Positions 1 to 10,269 are shown, numbered from the stretch's first letter. The stretch is 64,000 nt of DNA from Carboxylicivirga taeanensis (GCF_051851475.1 NZ_JBPUSJ010000004.1:310001-374000); one strand, 5' to 3'. Notes: generated from the sequence alone by a model not told the origin. Program-made: numbers and translations.

Positions 1-1385
1 TGGGCATCCTGGTTCAGATAGAAGCGTTTGACTGTTGGAAAGCACCAAAGACTGAAAATGGGTATCATAAATACTGGGACGATTGGCATGAGCGCGACTT
101 AAGAGATATGATTAAGCGTGACCGCAATCATCCATCGGTGGTGATGTATAGCATAGGTAACGAAATTGTGGAGCAGCGGTTGTCTCGAGGTGGTGAGCTT
201 GCCAAATCATTAACAAAGATATGCCATGATGAAGACCCAACCAGGCCAGTAACCGCTGGATTTAATATGTATCCGGCATGTGTAAACAACGGATTGGCAG
301 GTGCTATTGATCTTGTCGGATTTAATTATAAACCAACACAGTATGATAATCTACTGGGCAAACATCCGGATTGGATTGTATATGGCTCTGAAACATCATC
401 GTGTGTAAGTTCAAGAGGTGTTTATCATCTGCCGTTGGATAATTACGATAAACACGAATCTTTACAAGTAAGCAGCTATGACATTATCAGTCCACCATGG
501 GCATATCCTCCAGATTTTGAGTTTTATGCTCAGGAAACAATGACTCGTTCATTAGGTGAATTTGTATGGACCGGTTTTGACTATTTGGGTGAACCAACAC
601 CTTATAACGGACAGGATAACCATACACATGGTAAGTGGACAGGCGACTGGCCATCGCGCAGTTCATACTTTGGTATTGTCGACTTGTGTGGTTTTCCAAA
701 AGATCGTTTTTATCTATATCAGAGTGTTTGGACAGATGAACCAATGGTGCATATTCTACCACATTGGAATTGGGAGGGTACTCAACATGATAGCATTCCG
801 GTATTTTGCTACACCAACTGCGATGAAGCCGAATTATTCCTGAATGGGCAGTCACTTGGTAAAAAAGTAATGGGTGAAGACAAAACAACCATTCCATCAG
901 TCTTTAACTGGTGGAAGAAACCACAAACAACCTGGGACTCACCATATCGACTGAACTGGAAGGTGAAATTTGAGCCTGGTGAATTGAAAATAGTGGCATA
1001 TAAAAATGGAAAAGCTGCGGCAATCAAAACAATTGTTACAGCTGGAGAACCAGCCCAAATACGATTAATACCTGATAGAAAGGTAATAGAAGCTGATGGC
1101 TATGACCTATCATTTATAACGGTACGTATTGAAGATAAGCAAGGCAATTTTTGTCCTTTAGCAGATAACCTGGTGCATTTTGAGGTGAAAGGGCCTGCAA
1201 CCATTGCCGCCGTTGGAAATGGTAATGCTGCTACCACTGAACCCTTTCAAGCTAATTACAGAAAAGCATTCAATGGTTTATGTATGCTTATAATTAAAAG
1301 TGAAAAGGGCAATACAGGCAAGGTCAGCATCAAGGCTTATAGCGATGAGCTTAAAACAACTAATGTACAGGTTGAAACAAGATAA
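1..1385 (+). CDS. GH2 family glycoside hydrolase (beta-galactosidase-like), 5'-truncated by window edge
   Basis: The reading frame is open from base 3, so the visible 460 residues are the C-terminal part of a GH2 enzyme that hydrolyses terminal beta-glycosides. The catalytic acid/base is the Glu of SIGNE (codon 162-164) and the likely nucleophile is the Glu of YGSETSS (codon 390-392). WTGFDYLGEP and FPKDRFYLYQS are typical TIM-barrel end motifs, and beta-sandwich DUF4982/Ig-like domains follow from about base 700. It is clearly paralogous to the GH2 at 4416-6848. Just before the barrel acid/base the motif reads IEAFD, where the relative has DEAFD. Sulfatases downstream suggest a sulfated glycan substrate; the exact sugar is not visible. 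Confidence 0.9.
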   Translation, partial: GILVQIEAFDCWKAPKTENGYHKYWDDWHERDLRDMIKRDRNHPSVVMYSIGNEIVEQRLSRGGELAKSLTKICHDEDPTRPVTAGFNMYPACVNNGLAGAIDLVGFNYKPTQYDNLLGKHPDWIVYGSETSSCVSSRGVYHLPLDNYDKHESLQVSSYDIISPPWAYPPDFEFYAQETMTRSLGEFVWTGFDYLGEPTPYNGQDNHTHGKWTGDWPSRSSYFGIVDLCGFPKDRFYLYQSVWTDEPMVHILPHWNWEGTQHDSIPVFCYTNCDEAELFLNGQSLGKKVMGEDKTTIPSVFNWWKKPQTTWDSPYRLNWKVKFEPGELKIVAYKNGKAAAIKTIVTAGEPAQIRLIPDRKVIEADGYDLSFITVRIEDKQGNFCPLADNLVHFEVKGPATIAAVGNGNAATTEPFQANYRKAFNGLCMLIIKSEKGNTGKVSIKAYSDELKTTNVQVETR

Positions 1386-1476
1386 TACAATAACTTTTGT
1401 CTCTGCTCAGAACATGCCGGAAGTATAGGGGAAGGGACAAAAGTAGTTGTTTGGTAACGAAATTAAATCGGAATAT

Positions 1477-2931
1477 ATGAGAATTATAAAAAGATTACTT
1501 CTAGTGTTTGGCATTTTAGCAGGCTTCTCGGCTTGTCATTCCAGAAAAGAGGTTGTTAATGATAAACACCCCAATATTATTTATATCCTGGCTGACGACT
1601 TAGGTTATGGCGATGTTGGTTTTAATGGTCAATCAAAATTCAAAACGCCCAATATTGATAAGCTGGCCGAAAATGGGATGGTGTTTACGCAGCACTATGC
1701 AGGTTCTACCGTGTGTGCACCCTCACGTTCGGCGCTTTTAACAGGACAGCATACAGGTCATACCACCATACGTGGAAACAAGGAAGTGTTGCCGGAGGGA
1801 CAGCATCCACTGCCTGACAGTACTTTTACTATGGCCGAAATGCTACAGGAAGCTCGTTATAAAACTGGTGTTTTTGGTAAATGGGGCTTAGGTTATCCGG
1901 GTTCAGAAGGTGACCCTAATAAGCAGGGTTTCCATGAATTCTATGGTTATAACTGCCAGCGATTGGCTCACCACTACTATCCATATCATCTATGGCATAA
2001 CCAGACAAAAGTTATTTTAGAGGGGAATAAAGGTATAGAACAAAACGATTATGCAGCTGATTTGATTCATGATAAAGCACTCGCGTTTATTGAAGATAAT
2101 AAAGGAGAACCCTTTTTTATGTACTATGCTTCGCCAATACCGCATGCAGAGTTGTTAATGCCGCAGCAAAATATTGATGCATTTAAAGGGAAATTACTTC
2201 CTGAAAAACAATACAAAGGGACTGATGAAGGTGAAAAATATCGTCAGGGACCATATGGTTCGCAAGAAAATTGCCATGCCACATTTGCTGCTATGGTGAC
2301 CTTATTGGACCAGCAGGTTGGTGAAATATTGAATAAACTTAATGATTTAGGCATTGCCGATAATACGATAGTATTATTCACTTCAGATAACGGACCGCAT
2401 CAGGAAGGTGGTGCCGATCCCGATTATTTTGATAGTAATGGTCCATACAAAGGGTACAAACGAGACTTGTACGAGGGAGGAATTCATGTGCCAATGATTG
2501 CCCATTGGCCAGGGAAGATTCAAGCTGGGAGCACAACCAAACATATCTCCGCTTTTTGGGATGTGATGCCGACTATAGCCGATATTATTGGAGTTGATAT
2601 AGATAGGAAAATAGATGGTATATCTTTTCTTCCAACATTGTTGGGCAAGTCAAATCAAAAGCAGCACGACTATTTGTATTGGGAGTTTCATGAAAAGGGA
2701 GGACGAATAGCTGTTCGTAAAGAGAAATGGAAGGGGGTAAAGTATAATGTTCTTGAACAACCTGACCAACCAATAGAACTATATGATTTAAGCATCGACC
2801 CGGGTGAAACCAATAATATTGCTTCCGAACATCCTGAAATTGTTACGAAGATGAATCGAATAATGAAAGAAGCAAGAACAGATTCGGAGGTCTATCAGTT
2901 TTCCGCACCAACCTACCTACATGTGGATTAA
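1477..2931 (+). CDS. S1 family sulfatase, lipoprotein (CAPSR active site)
   Basis: A 484-residue type I sulfatase that hydrolyses sulfate esters. The formylglycine precursor is Cys80 in CAPSRSALLTG, and the metal site starts with ILADDLGYGD. I chose ATG 1477 instead of the TTG at 1447 because it directly starts a lipoprotein signal peptide (MRIIKRLLLV, lipobox FSAC, Cys20). The protein is therefore probably an outer-membrane or periplasmic lipoprotein. The formylglycine cysteine needs an anaerobic or aerobic maturase, which is not in this window. Its stop codon is one base from the next sulfatase start, so the two are almost certainly co-transcribed with the GH2 genes. Confidence 0.93.
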   Translation: MRIIKRLLLVFGILAGFSACHSRKEVVNDKHPNIIYILADDLGYGDVGFNGQSKFKTPNIDKLAENGMVFTQHYAGSTVCAPSRSALLTGQHTGHTTIRGNKEVLPEGQHPLPDSTFTMAEMLQEARYKTGVFGKWGLGYPGSEGDPNKQGFHEFYGYNCQRLAHHYYPYHLWHNQTKVILEGNKGIEQNDYAADLIHDKALAFIEDNKGEPFFMYYASPIPHAELLMPQQNIDAFKGKLLPEKQYKGTDEGEKYRQGPYGSQENCHATFAAMVTLLDQQVGEILNKLNDLGIADNTIVLFTSDNGPHQEGGADPDYFDSNGPYKGYKRDLYEGGIHVPMIAHWPGKIQAGSTTKHISAFWDVMPTIADIIGVDIDRKIDGISFLPTLLGKSNQKQHDYLYWEFHEKGGRIAVRKEKWKGVKYNVLEQPDQPIELYDLSIDPGETNNIASEHPEIVTKMNRIMKEARTDSEVYQFSAPTYLHVD

Positions 2932-2932
2932 T

Positions 2933-4405
2933 ATGATTGAGTCATCTAAAAAACAAAAGTTGAAGCATTATGCTGGCATTTTGAGCATATTGTTGATGTT
3001 CCTATCCGCTTGTCAATCAAATCAAGAAAGATTATCGCCTAATGTGATAGTGATATTAGTGGATGATATGGGGTGGAAAGACTTAGGTTGTTATGGCAGC
3101 GATTACCACTCTACTCCAAATATTGACCAATTGGCAGAAGACGGTATTTTATTTACCAACTCCTACAGTTCTTGTAACGTATGTTCGCCAACACGAGCAG
3201 CCCTAATGACGGGTAAAAACCCGGCTCGGCTGCATCTGACAGATTGGATTGAAGGCCATAAATACCCTTGGGCCAGATTAAAGGTGCCTGACTGGAAAAT
3301 GATTATAGATTCTTCAGAATACACCCTGGCGGAGGCATTTAAAGATGCCGGGTATTATACAGCGCATATCGGTAAATGGCATTTAGGTGAAAGTGAAAAA
3401 GACTGGCCGGAATACCATGGTTTTGATGTCAATATAGGAGGGTGGTCTAAAGGCTCTCCCAATAGAAATGTAAAAAATGGTTCAAATGGCTATTTTTCTC
3501 CATACGGAAATCCTCGGATGGACGATGGTGAAGTTGATGAATATTTGACAGAACGCTTAGCTGATGAGGTTTGCCAAGTGATAGAAGAGCAATCAGAAAA
3601 ACCATTCTTTATCAATCTCTGGTTGTATAACGTTCATATGCCACTTCAGGCACAAGAGGAAAAGGTTCAAAAGTATCTGGCTTTACAAGATAGTTCTAAG
3701 CAACACCATAACCCTGTTTATGCAGCAATGGTGGAACATACTGACGATGCGGTTGGAAAAGTGATTGCTAAACTCAAAGAGCGTGGCCTGTATGAGAATA
3801 CAATTATACTGTTTGCTTCTGACAATGGAGGCTTAATCGGTAATGGGCAGCGTAAGATCACAAACAATGCACCTTTACGTCATGGTAAAGGAGGTATGTA
3901 TGAAGGAGGTATTCGTATACCTACTATTTTGCATGCGCCCGCTTATATTAAAACACATCATATAATTCACGAACCCGTGATAACTGAAGACTATTATCCT
4001 ACTTTACTTGAGTTAGCCGGGTTTCAGAATTCAAGTCAAGCCAAAGAATATGATGGAATTAGTTGGCTATCAATTTTTAATGGGGAACAAATGCTTAATC
4101 GTGATGCTTTGTACTGGCACTACCCTCATTATCATCAGGAAGGTGCTGTGCCCCATGGTGCCATCAGGCAAGGAAAGTGGAAGCTAATTGAAAACTTTGA
4201 AACGGATAGTATTGAATTATACAATTTAGAGGAAGATCAGGGAGAGAGGCATAATCTACATAGTAAGTTTCCTGATAGAGTGATTGAAATGAGAAAAAAA
4301 ATGGATGCATGGCGAAAAAATGTGAATGCACAAATGCCAATGAGTAATCCGGATTATGACCAGCAGAAAGAAAGAAAAAAAGACAAACAGATTATTAATG
4401 ATTAA
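2933..4405 (+). CDS. S1 family sulfatase, lipoprotein (CSPTR active site)
   Basis: A 490-residue type I sulfatase. The formylglycine cysteine is Cys84 in CSPTRAALMTGK, and the metal-binding start is ILVDDMGWKD. Two in-frame ATGs exist: 2921, which would overlap the previous gene by 11 bases, and 2933, one base after its stop. I prefer 2933 because it gives a clean SPII signal peptide with lipobox LSAC (Cys27). It differs from both neighbouring sulfatases around the active site and probably removes sulfate from a different position of the same polysaccharide (inference). The C-terminus is Lys-rich (around residues 470-490). Confidence 0.93.
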   Translation: MIESSKKQKLKHYAGILSILLMFLSACQSNQERLSPNVIVILVDDMGWKDLGCYGSDYHSTPNIDQLAEDGILFTNSYSSCNVCSPTRAALMTGKNPARLHLTDWIEGHKYPWARLKVPDWKMIIDSSEYTLAEAFKDAGYYTAHIGKWHLGESEKDWPEYHGFDVNIGGWSKGSPNRNVKNGSNGYFSPYGNPRMDDGEVDEYLTERLADEVCQVIEEQSEKPFFINLWLYNVHMPLQAQEEKVQKYLALQDSSKQHHNPVYAAMVEHTDDAVGKVIAKLKERGLYENTIILFASDNGGLIGNGQRKITNNAPLRHGKGGMYEGGIRIPTILHAPAYIKTHHIIHEPVITEDYYPTLLELAGFQNSSQAKEYDGISWLSIFNGEQMLNRDALYWHYPHYHQEGAVPHGAIRQGKWKLIENFETDSIELYNLEEDQGERHNLHSKFPDRVIEMRKKMDAWRKNVNAQMPMSNPDYDQQKERKKDKQIIND

Positions 4406-4415
4406 GACTTGAACT

Positions 4416-6848
4416 ATGATATATAGCAAAATACTGTCATTATTGGTTTTAGTTGCTTTGGTAGCATGTCAGAGCGTTGACATCTCTGAGACACGTTCCA
4501 GAGTGTCACTTGATATGGATTGGCGCTTTATGCAGCAAGATGTACACGGTGCGGAGCAAGTATCCTTTGACGATAGTAAATGGCGTCAATTAAATGTTCC
4601 ACACGACTGGAGTATTGAAGGTGAATATAATGAAAACAATCCGGCAGGTATTGCCGGTGCATTCCTACCTACGGGAATTGGTTGGTACAGAAAGCAAATT
4701 GAAATTAAGGAGTTGCACTCGGATGAGAAGTTTTTTGTTGAGTTTGATGGTGTATATATGAATAGTGATGTGTGGATCAACGGGCATCATTTAGGTAATA
4801 GACCATATGGGTACATAAGCTTTAGCTATGATATTACGCCATATATAACTAAGGGGAATAATGTATTGGCTGTACGTGTCGATCATTCCAAAGCACCTAG
4901 TGGAAGGTGGTATACTGGTTCAGGGATATACCGTCATGTTTGGCTGACAAAAACAAAGGACATCTATATTCCGCAGTGGGGAACGTTTGTTATCACAACT
5001 AAAGTGAGTTCGCAGACAGCAAATGTCAACTTGCAAATGCAAATAAGCAATGAAACAGGCAGTAAACAGTTGGTGCTTGTAAGCAGTCTTATTAAAGATG
5101 CAGCCGGAAATGTTGTAGCCAAATCAGTTAATAAGGTCGAAATGGCGAGGCATACAGAGGTCAAGCAAAACTTTGAAGTAAAAAATCCTCTATTATGGTC
5201 ACCCAACCAACCCAATATGTACAGCGTTGTAACAAGTCTAATTGTGGATGGAACATGTATGGATCATTACATCACACCATTGGGTATTCGTTCTATTGAG
5301 TTAAAAGGCAGCAAAGGTTTCTTCCTGAATGGGCAATCTATCAAGTTCAAAGGGTTAAGTAATCATCACGATGCAGGACCGGTTGGGGCAGCTGTGCCAG
5401 ATGATGTCTTATATCGCCGTTTGAAGATGCTTAAAGAAATGGGATGTAACGCTTTGCGAACGACTCATAACCCATTCTCACCCGAGTTTTATACCATGTG
5501 CGACACCATGGGTTTTATGGTAATGGATGAGGCTTTTGACGGATGGTGGAATCCCAAAGCCAAACATGATTATGGCAATTATTTTGCTGAATGGTGGAAA
5601 CGCGACCTGACCGATTTTATGAAACGTGACCGTAATCATCCATCTGTTGTTATCTGGAGTATTGGTAACGAGGTGCATGGTTTTACTGATGAAGAACAAG
5701 AGGAAATTGTTGACTTCGCTCGGGGTATAGATAATACAAGGCCTATCACACAAGGCCGGGGATATATGGCTCCTCATATAGATATTGCAGGGTTTAATGG
5801 GCATGGTGAGTTCAAAGGAAGTTTGGCCGATTATCACAAAAGACATCCCGAGAAGGCGATTATTGGTACAGAAATTACACATACGCTCCAAACACGTGGA
5901 GTTTATCGAACAAAAACTTGGTATCGAACAAAAGACAATCCTGCCCCTTGGGAGAAGCCGGAGCACTTTGCTCAAATGGAGGATAAGATTTATAAGATTG
6001 ATGATTTATCCGATAAAGAAGTATTTACTAATATCACGCCAAGGTATCAATCTTCATATGATAATTCCATTGTTCGAGTTGGTGTTCGCCACGATTGGAA
6101 CAGGGTTGAAGAAAGAGACTATTACCTCGGCAACTTCCGATGGACCGGTTTCGATTATCTGGGTGAGTCATTTAACTGGCCGGCGCGTACAGCAAATTTT
6201 GGGATTATTGACCTGGCTGGTTTCCCAAAGGACCACTATTATCTATACCAAAGTTTATGGAGTGATAAACCGATGGTTCATTTGTTACCGCATTGGACCC
6301 ATCCCGGTAAAGAGGGGGTGGAAATACCGGTAGTAGTTTATACTAATTGTGAGTCAGCTGAGTTGTTTCTTAATGGTCAGTCTTTAGGAGAAAAGAATAT
6401 GGGTAAAGAAAGGCAGATGGTTTGGTTAGTACCTTATGACGCTGGTAAACTTTCAGTTGTTGCAAAATCAAACGGTATTGCTATAGTCGAAAAACAATAT
6501 GTCACAGCAGGAGAGGCTTCAGGATTAAGCATTGAAGTTGATAAAGCCACCGTAAAAAGTAACAATATAGATGTTGTGCATTGTGAAATTACAGTTGTAG
6601 ATAATAAAGGAGTGATGGTCCCAAATGCTAATCATTTGATAGAATTCGATGTGGATGGTCCGGCACGTATAATTGGTGTTGAAAATGGGGATATACTGGA
6701 TTTATCACCGCATAAAGTTAGTCAGCGTAAGGCATTTAATGGTAAATGTCTGTTGATGATACAAGCTACAGGAGAAAGTGGTCAGATTGAAATTACAGCA
6801 AAGGCTGAAACTTTGAAAGGCAGCAATATATTAGTTCTATGCGAGTAA
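4416..6848 (+). CDS. GH2 family glycoside hydrolase, lipoprotein (beta-galactosidase-like)
   Basis: An 810-residue exo-glycosidase with a lipoprotein signal (lipobox LVAC, Cys18). The domain order is a sugar-binding jelly roll (about 30-190), an Ig-like domain (about 190-300), a TIM barrel (about 300-620), then DUF4982 and C-terminal Ig-like modules. Glu419 in IWSIGNEV is the acid/base and Glu486 in IIGTEITHT is the probable nucleophile. It is 10 bases downstream of the second sulfatase and so in the same operon. The barrel and C-terminus resemble the truncated GH2 at the window start, pointing to an old duplication. Galactosidase activity is the most common for this architecture, but the substrate cannot be read from sequence. 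Confidence 0.93.
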   Translation: MIYSKILSLLVLVALVACQSVDISETRSRVSLDMDWRFMQQDVHGAEQVSFDDSKWRQLNVPHDWSIEGEYNENNPAGIAGAFLPTGIGWYRKQIEIKELHSDEKFFVEFDGVYMNSDVWINGHHLGNRPYGYISFSYDITPYITKGNNVLAVRVDHSKAPSGRWYTGSGIYRHVWLTKTKDIYIPQWGTFVITTKVSSQTANVNLQMQISNETGSKQLVLVSSLIKDAAGNVVAKSVNKVEMARHTEVKQNFEVKNPLLWSPNQPNMYSVVTSLIVDGTCMDHYITPLGIRSIELKGSKGFFLNGQSIKFKGLSNHHDAGPVGAAVPDDVLYRRLKMLKEMGCNALRTTHNPFSPEFYTMCDTMGFMVMDEAFDGWWNPKAKHDYGNYFAEWWKRDLTDFMKRDRNHPSVVIWSIGNEVHGFTDEEQEEIVDFARGIDNTRPITQGRGYMAPHIDIAGFNGHGEFKGSLADYHKRHPEKAIIGTEITHTLQTRGVYRTKTWYRTKDNPAPWEKPEHFAQMEDKIYKIDDLSDKEVFTNITPRYQSSYDNSIVRVGVRHDWNRVEERDYYLGNFRWTGFDYLGESFNWPARTANFGIIDLAGFPKDHYYLYQSLWSDKPMVHLLPHWTHPGKEGVEIPVVVYTNCESAELFLNGQSLGEKNMGKERQMVWLVPYDAGKLSVVAKSNGIAIVEKQYVTAGEASGLSIEVDKATVKSNNIDVVHCEITVVDNKGVMVPNANHLIEFDVDGPARIIGVENGDILDLSPHKVSQRKAFNGKCLLMIQATGESGQIEITAKAETLKGSNILVLCE

Positions 6849-6868
6849 AACATTAATAAGTTCTTACC

Positions 6869-8425
6869 ATGTTACAATCAATAAGTTCATTTTTTGCAAT
6901 CGTTACCATCTTATTAGGTGGGTTAATGGCATGCAACACTAACCAAGACAAATCATTGAAAGTGGAAAGCAAATCTCCAAATATTGTAATTATATATTTA
7001 GATGACTTGGGATATGGTGATTTAAGCTCATATGGAGCCACTAAAATACATACTCCAAATATTGATGTTTTAGCTAATGGAGGTGTGAAATTTACTAATG
7101 GTTATGCTTCATCAGCTACATGTACACCGAGTCGATATGCCCTGTTAACAGGTGTTTATCCATGGAAAAATAAGCAAGCTAAGATTCTTCCGGGAACAGC
7201 ACCACTTATTATAGATACATGCCAGGTTACTTTACCGAAGATGCTGAAAAAGCAAGGCTATCAAACAGCATTAGTTGGCAAATGGCATTTAGGCCTTGGC
7301 ACAGGTCATGTTGATTGGAATAAGACTGTTTCGCCAGGTCCTAATGAAGTAGGATTTGATTATGCCTATTACATGGCTGCCACACAGGATCGTGTGCCAA
7401 CTGTATATTTAAAAGATGGATTGGTACAAGGCCTCGATGCCAATGACCCGATTGAAATAGATTATAAAAATAACTTTGAAGGCCAGCCAACAGGTAAAGA
7501 TAATCCTGAACTTTGTGAGATGATGTGGCATCATGGTCATAACTCAACAATTGTAAATGGTGTGCCTCGTATTGGCTACATGAAAGGTGGTGAAGCAGCT
7601 AAATGGAGCGATATCGATATGGCCGATCACTTTTTAGTGAAAGTGCAAGAATATGTCAAGTCACACAAGGATAAACCCTTCTTCTTGTATTATGCCATGC
7701 AGCAACCTCATGTGCCGCGAACACCTCACCCTCGTTTTGAAGGTAAATCGGGCATGGGCCCTCGGGGTGATGTCATTCTCGAGGCAGATTGGTGTGTTGG
7801 AGAATTTATTAAAACTTTGGAGGAAGAAGGCATTTTAGATAATACATTAATTGTATTTTCAAGTGATAACGGACCTGTATTGAATGACGGCTATTTTGAT
7901 GATGCGGTTGAGAAATTAGGGAATCATACTCCGGCAGGTCCATTGCGTGGTGGAAAGTACAGTTTGTTTGAAGCTGGGACAAGAGTTCCATTTATTACCT
8001 ATTGGAAAGGTACTATTCAGCCCGGCATTTCAGATGCTTTAGTTTGTCAAATTGATTTATTGGCTTCTTTAGCAAAGTTAGTTGGCACAAACGAATCCTC
8101 AACCGATAGTAAGGATTTGCTTACTGCTTTCTTAGGGAAGGGCAATAAAGGTCGTGAGTCTCTTGTTATAGAGGCGACTACGCGTACAGCACTGCGCTAT
8201 GGTGATTGGATATTGATACCCCCGTATAAAGGCCCGGCCAAAAATAATCTTGTTAATATTGAACTTGCGAATGCTCAAGAATATCAATTGTATAATCTGA
8301 TAGAAGATATTGAACAGCAGAATAATCTGGCCGAAAACAATCCGGATAAAGTACAAGAAATGATGGATATCTTTAATGTCATTAGGGGTGATTATTCACA
8401 AATTTCGAAAATGGATTTAAAATAA
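6869..8425 (+). CDS. S1 family sulfatase, lipoprotein (CTPSR active site)
   Basis: A 518-residue type I sulfatase. The formylglycine cysteine is Cys85 in CTPSRYALLTG, and the metal motif is YLDDLGYGD. Residues 1-22 form an SPII signal (lipobox LMAC). It follows the GH2 by 20 bases and is the last gene of the cluster, ending at a strong stem-loop. The active-site surroundings (GATKIHTPNID, GKWHLGLG) are of the arylsulfatase A type, and it is longer than the other two sulfatases. Three sulfatases of different character beside two GH2 enzymes imply a glycan sulfated at several positions. Confidence 0.93.
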   Translation: MLQSISSFFAIVTILLGGLMACNTNQDKSLKVESKSPNIVIIYLDDLGYGDLSSYGATKIHTPNIDVLANGGVKFTNGYASSATCTPSRYALLTGVYPWKNKQAKILPGTAPLIIDTCQVTLPKMLKKQGYQTALVGKWHLGLGTGHVDWNKTVSPGPNEVGFDYAYYMAATQDRVPTVYLKDGLVQGLDANDPIEIDYKNNFEGQPTGKDNPELCEMMWHHGHNSTIVNGVPRIGYMKGGEAAKWSDIDMADHFLVKVQEYVKSHKDKPFFLYYAMQQPHVPRTPHPRFEGKSGMGPRGDVILEADWCVGEFIKTLEEEGILDNTLIVFSSDNGPVLNDGYFDDAVEKLGNHTPAGPLRGGKYSLFEAGTRVPFITYWKGTIQPGISDALVCQIDLLASLAKLVGTNESSTDSKDLLTAFLGKGNKGRESLVIEATTRTALRYGDWILIPPYKGPAKNNLVNIELANAQEYQLYNLIEDIEQQNNLAENNPDKVQEMMDIFNVIRGDYSQISKMDLK

Positions 8426-8455
8426 AAATAGCTTAGAACAATGCTATTTTTATTG
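8421..8455 (+). terminator. Stem-loop terminator after the sulfatase/GH2 operon
   Basis: A perfect 12-bp inverted repeat (AATAAAAATAGC at 8421-8432 and its complement at 8443-8454) with a 10-base loop ends in a T-rich arm directly after the last sulfatase stop codon. The rest of 8456-8739 is AT-rich, with an imperfect GGGAAGGC/GGCATTCCC hairpin near 8493-8523, and I see no gene in it. Confidence 0.75.
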
Positions 8456-8739
8456 ACAGATAATTAAAGAAAGTTAGAAATAGTAGGAAAGAGGGGAAGG
8501 CTTAATTCAATTAATTGGCATTCCCTCCTTCTTTTCATTCTATATGGTTCTCAGAGTAAGTCATTGATTTATTATTAAGAATTGGAGTTCAATATTTGAA
8601 GATAACTTAAAACAGAAAAGTTTAGTGTTAAGCGAGTATGTAAGCATTATTAATAAAAATACATCTCACAAAAGCAGATATAAAGAAACTTTTGAGAAGG
8701 AGGTAGTGTTGCTAATGTGTTTATTATTAGATATGTAAA

Positions 8740-10149
8740 TTACTTCCCGATACAGAAATTCTTGAAAATATTACCCAATACTTCGTCTGTATTTATTTGC
8801 CCGGTTATCTCACCAAGGAAATGCAGCACTTCACGAATATCCTGGGCCAGGAAATCGCCGGAGATACCTGTTTGCAGGCCATCGACTACACGCAGGATGG
8901 CTTCGTGTGATTTTTGCAGAGCCTCGTAATGGCGCACATTGGTAACAATCACCTCGTCGTTATCGATGGCTGAGAGGTTAACAGTTTTAAGCAGTGCAGC
9001 AGTTAAGGCATCAATATTTAATTGTTGTTTGGCCGAGATGGGCACAATGGCATCGGTACCCGACAGCTCTTTGAAACTGCTCTTTTGGAAACGCTCCTGA
9101 ACGCCTTCATTGGCTAAATCGGTTTTATTGATTACCACTATAAGCTGCTGATGCTCATCCATGCGCTGTTTTACATCAGTGATGGCATCGTGAATTTTCT
9201 CATCCGGGTCGTTCACATCCAGCATCAGCAAGATGATGGTAGCTTTAGTGATTTTGTCATAGGTACGTTCTATGCCCAGGTTCTCAATCTCATCTATAGT
9301 GGCGCGTATACCGGCTGTGTCAATAAAGCGGAAGCTGATGCCTTCAATGTTGATGGTATCCTCAATCACATCGCGTGTAGTACCGTGTATGTCCGAAACG
9401 ATGGCACGCTCTTCCTGCAACAGGGTATTTAACAAGGTGGATTTGCCCGCATTGGTATGTCCCACTATAGCCACAGGAATCCCATTTTTGATGGCATTAC
9501 CCAGCGAGAATGAGTTCACCAGTTTTTTTAATACAGCCTCAATCTCATTCACCAACTTGGTGAGTTCGCTACGGTTGGCAAACTCCACATCCTCTTCACT
9601 AAAATCCAGTTCTAGTTCTATTAAAGAAATGAAGTTGAGAAGATGCATACGCAGGTTAATCAGCTCACTGGAGAAACCACCGCGCATCTGCTGCAGGGCC
9701 ACCCGGCGGGCTGCTTCGCTGCGTGAAGCAATCAAATCAGCCACTGCTTCAGCTTGTGACAGGTCCATTTTACCGTTGATAAATGCACGTTGGGTAAACT
9801 CACCGGCAGTAGCGAGCCGGGCACCATGTCTGGTAAGAAGTTGAAGAATTTGTTGCTGGATATAAGGAGCACCATGGCAGGCTATTTCAATAATGTCTTC
9901 ACCGGTAAAAGAATGCGGTGCTTTAAAAACGCTAACCAATACCTCGTCAATGTCTTTATCGCCATCAGTTATGCTGCCAAAATGAATGGTGTTGGCCTTT
10001 TGTTCCGACAATTTCTTTCCGGCTTTAGCTGGTTTGAACAGCTGTTCGCAAACAGCGATTGATTGATTGCCTGATAAACGGATAACTGCAATGGCACCCA
10101 TTCCCTGGGCGGTTGATATGGCGCAAATTGTATCTTTTTCGCTTAGCAT
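8740..10149 (-). CDS. mnmE: tRNA modification GTPase MnmE
   Basis: A 469-residue GTPase that, with MnmG, builds the cmnm5U34 modification in tRNA wobble positions. It has the N-terminal tetrahydrofolate-binding domain, a helical domain, and an inserted Ras-like G domain with the P-loop GHTNAGKS at about residues 230-237, the switch motif TTRD and DTAG. The C-terminus is NFCIGK, the invariant cysteine ending of MnmE. I chose the ATG at 10147-10149 (MLSEKDTICAIS) over a start 33 bases upstream because family members start just before this DTI motif. It is divergent from the cobalamin leader. Confidence 0.96.
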   Translation of the reverse strand: MLSEKDTICAISTAQGMGAIAVIRLSGNQSIAVCEQLFKPAKAGKKLSEQKANTIHFGSITDGDKDIDEVLVSVFKAPHSFTGEDIIEIACHGAPYIQQQILQLLTRHGARLATAGEFTQRAFINGKMDLSQAEAVADLIASRSEAARRVALQQMRGGFSSELINLRMHLLNFISLIELELDFSEEDVEFANRSELTKLVNEIEAVLKKLVNSFSLGNAIKNGIPVAIVGHTNAGKSTLLNTLLQEERAIVSDIHGTTRDVIEDTINIEGISFRFIDTAGIRATIDEIENLGIERTYDKITKATIILLMLDVNDPDEKIHDAITDVKQRMDEHQQLIVVINKTDLANEGVQERFQKSSFKELSGTDAIVPISAKQQLNIDALTAALLKTVNLSAIDNDEVIVTNVRHYEALQKSHEAILRVVDGLQTGISGDFLAQDIREVLHFLGEITGQINTDEVLGNIFKNFCIGK

Positions 10150-10269
10150 CTTTTCGGTCTTTTCGAACCAGGACTGACGCACTGGTTGGCTGTTAGAATC
10201 ATTATCAAAAATGCAAATATACGCAATTGAGGCCGTACATCATTCATTAAAGAAAAATGTCGTCACTCG

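Noticed and set aside
5785..6333. 182-codon frame inside the second GH2 gene
   Set aside because: Different frame of the same strand within an unmistakable GH2 barrel.
9272..9844. 190-codon + strand frame inside mnmE
   Set aside because: Shadow of a strongly conserved minus-strand gene.
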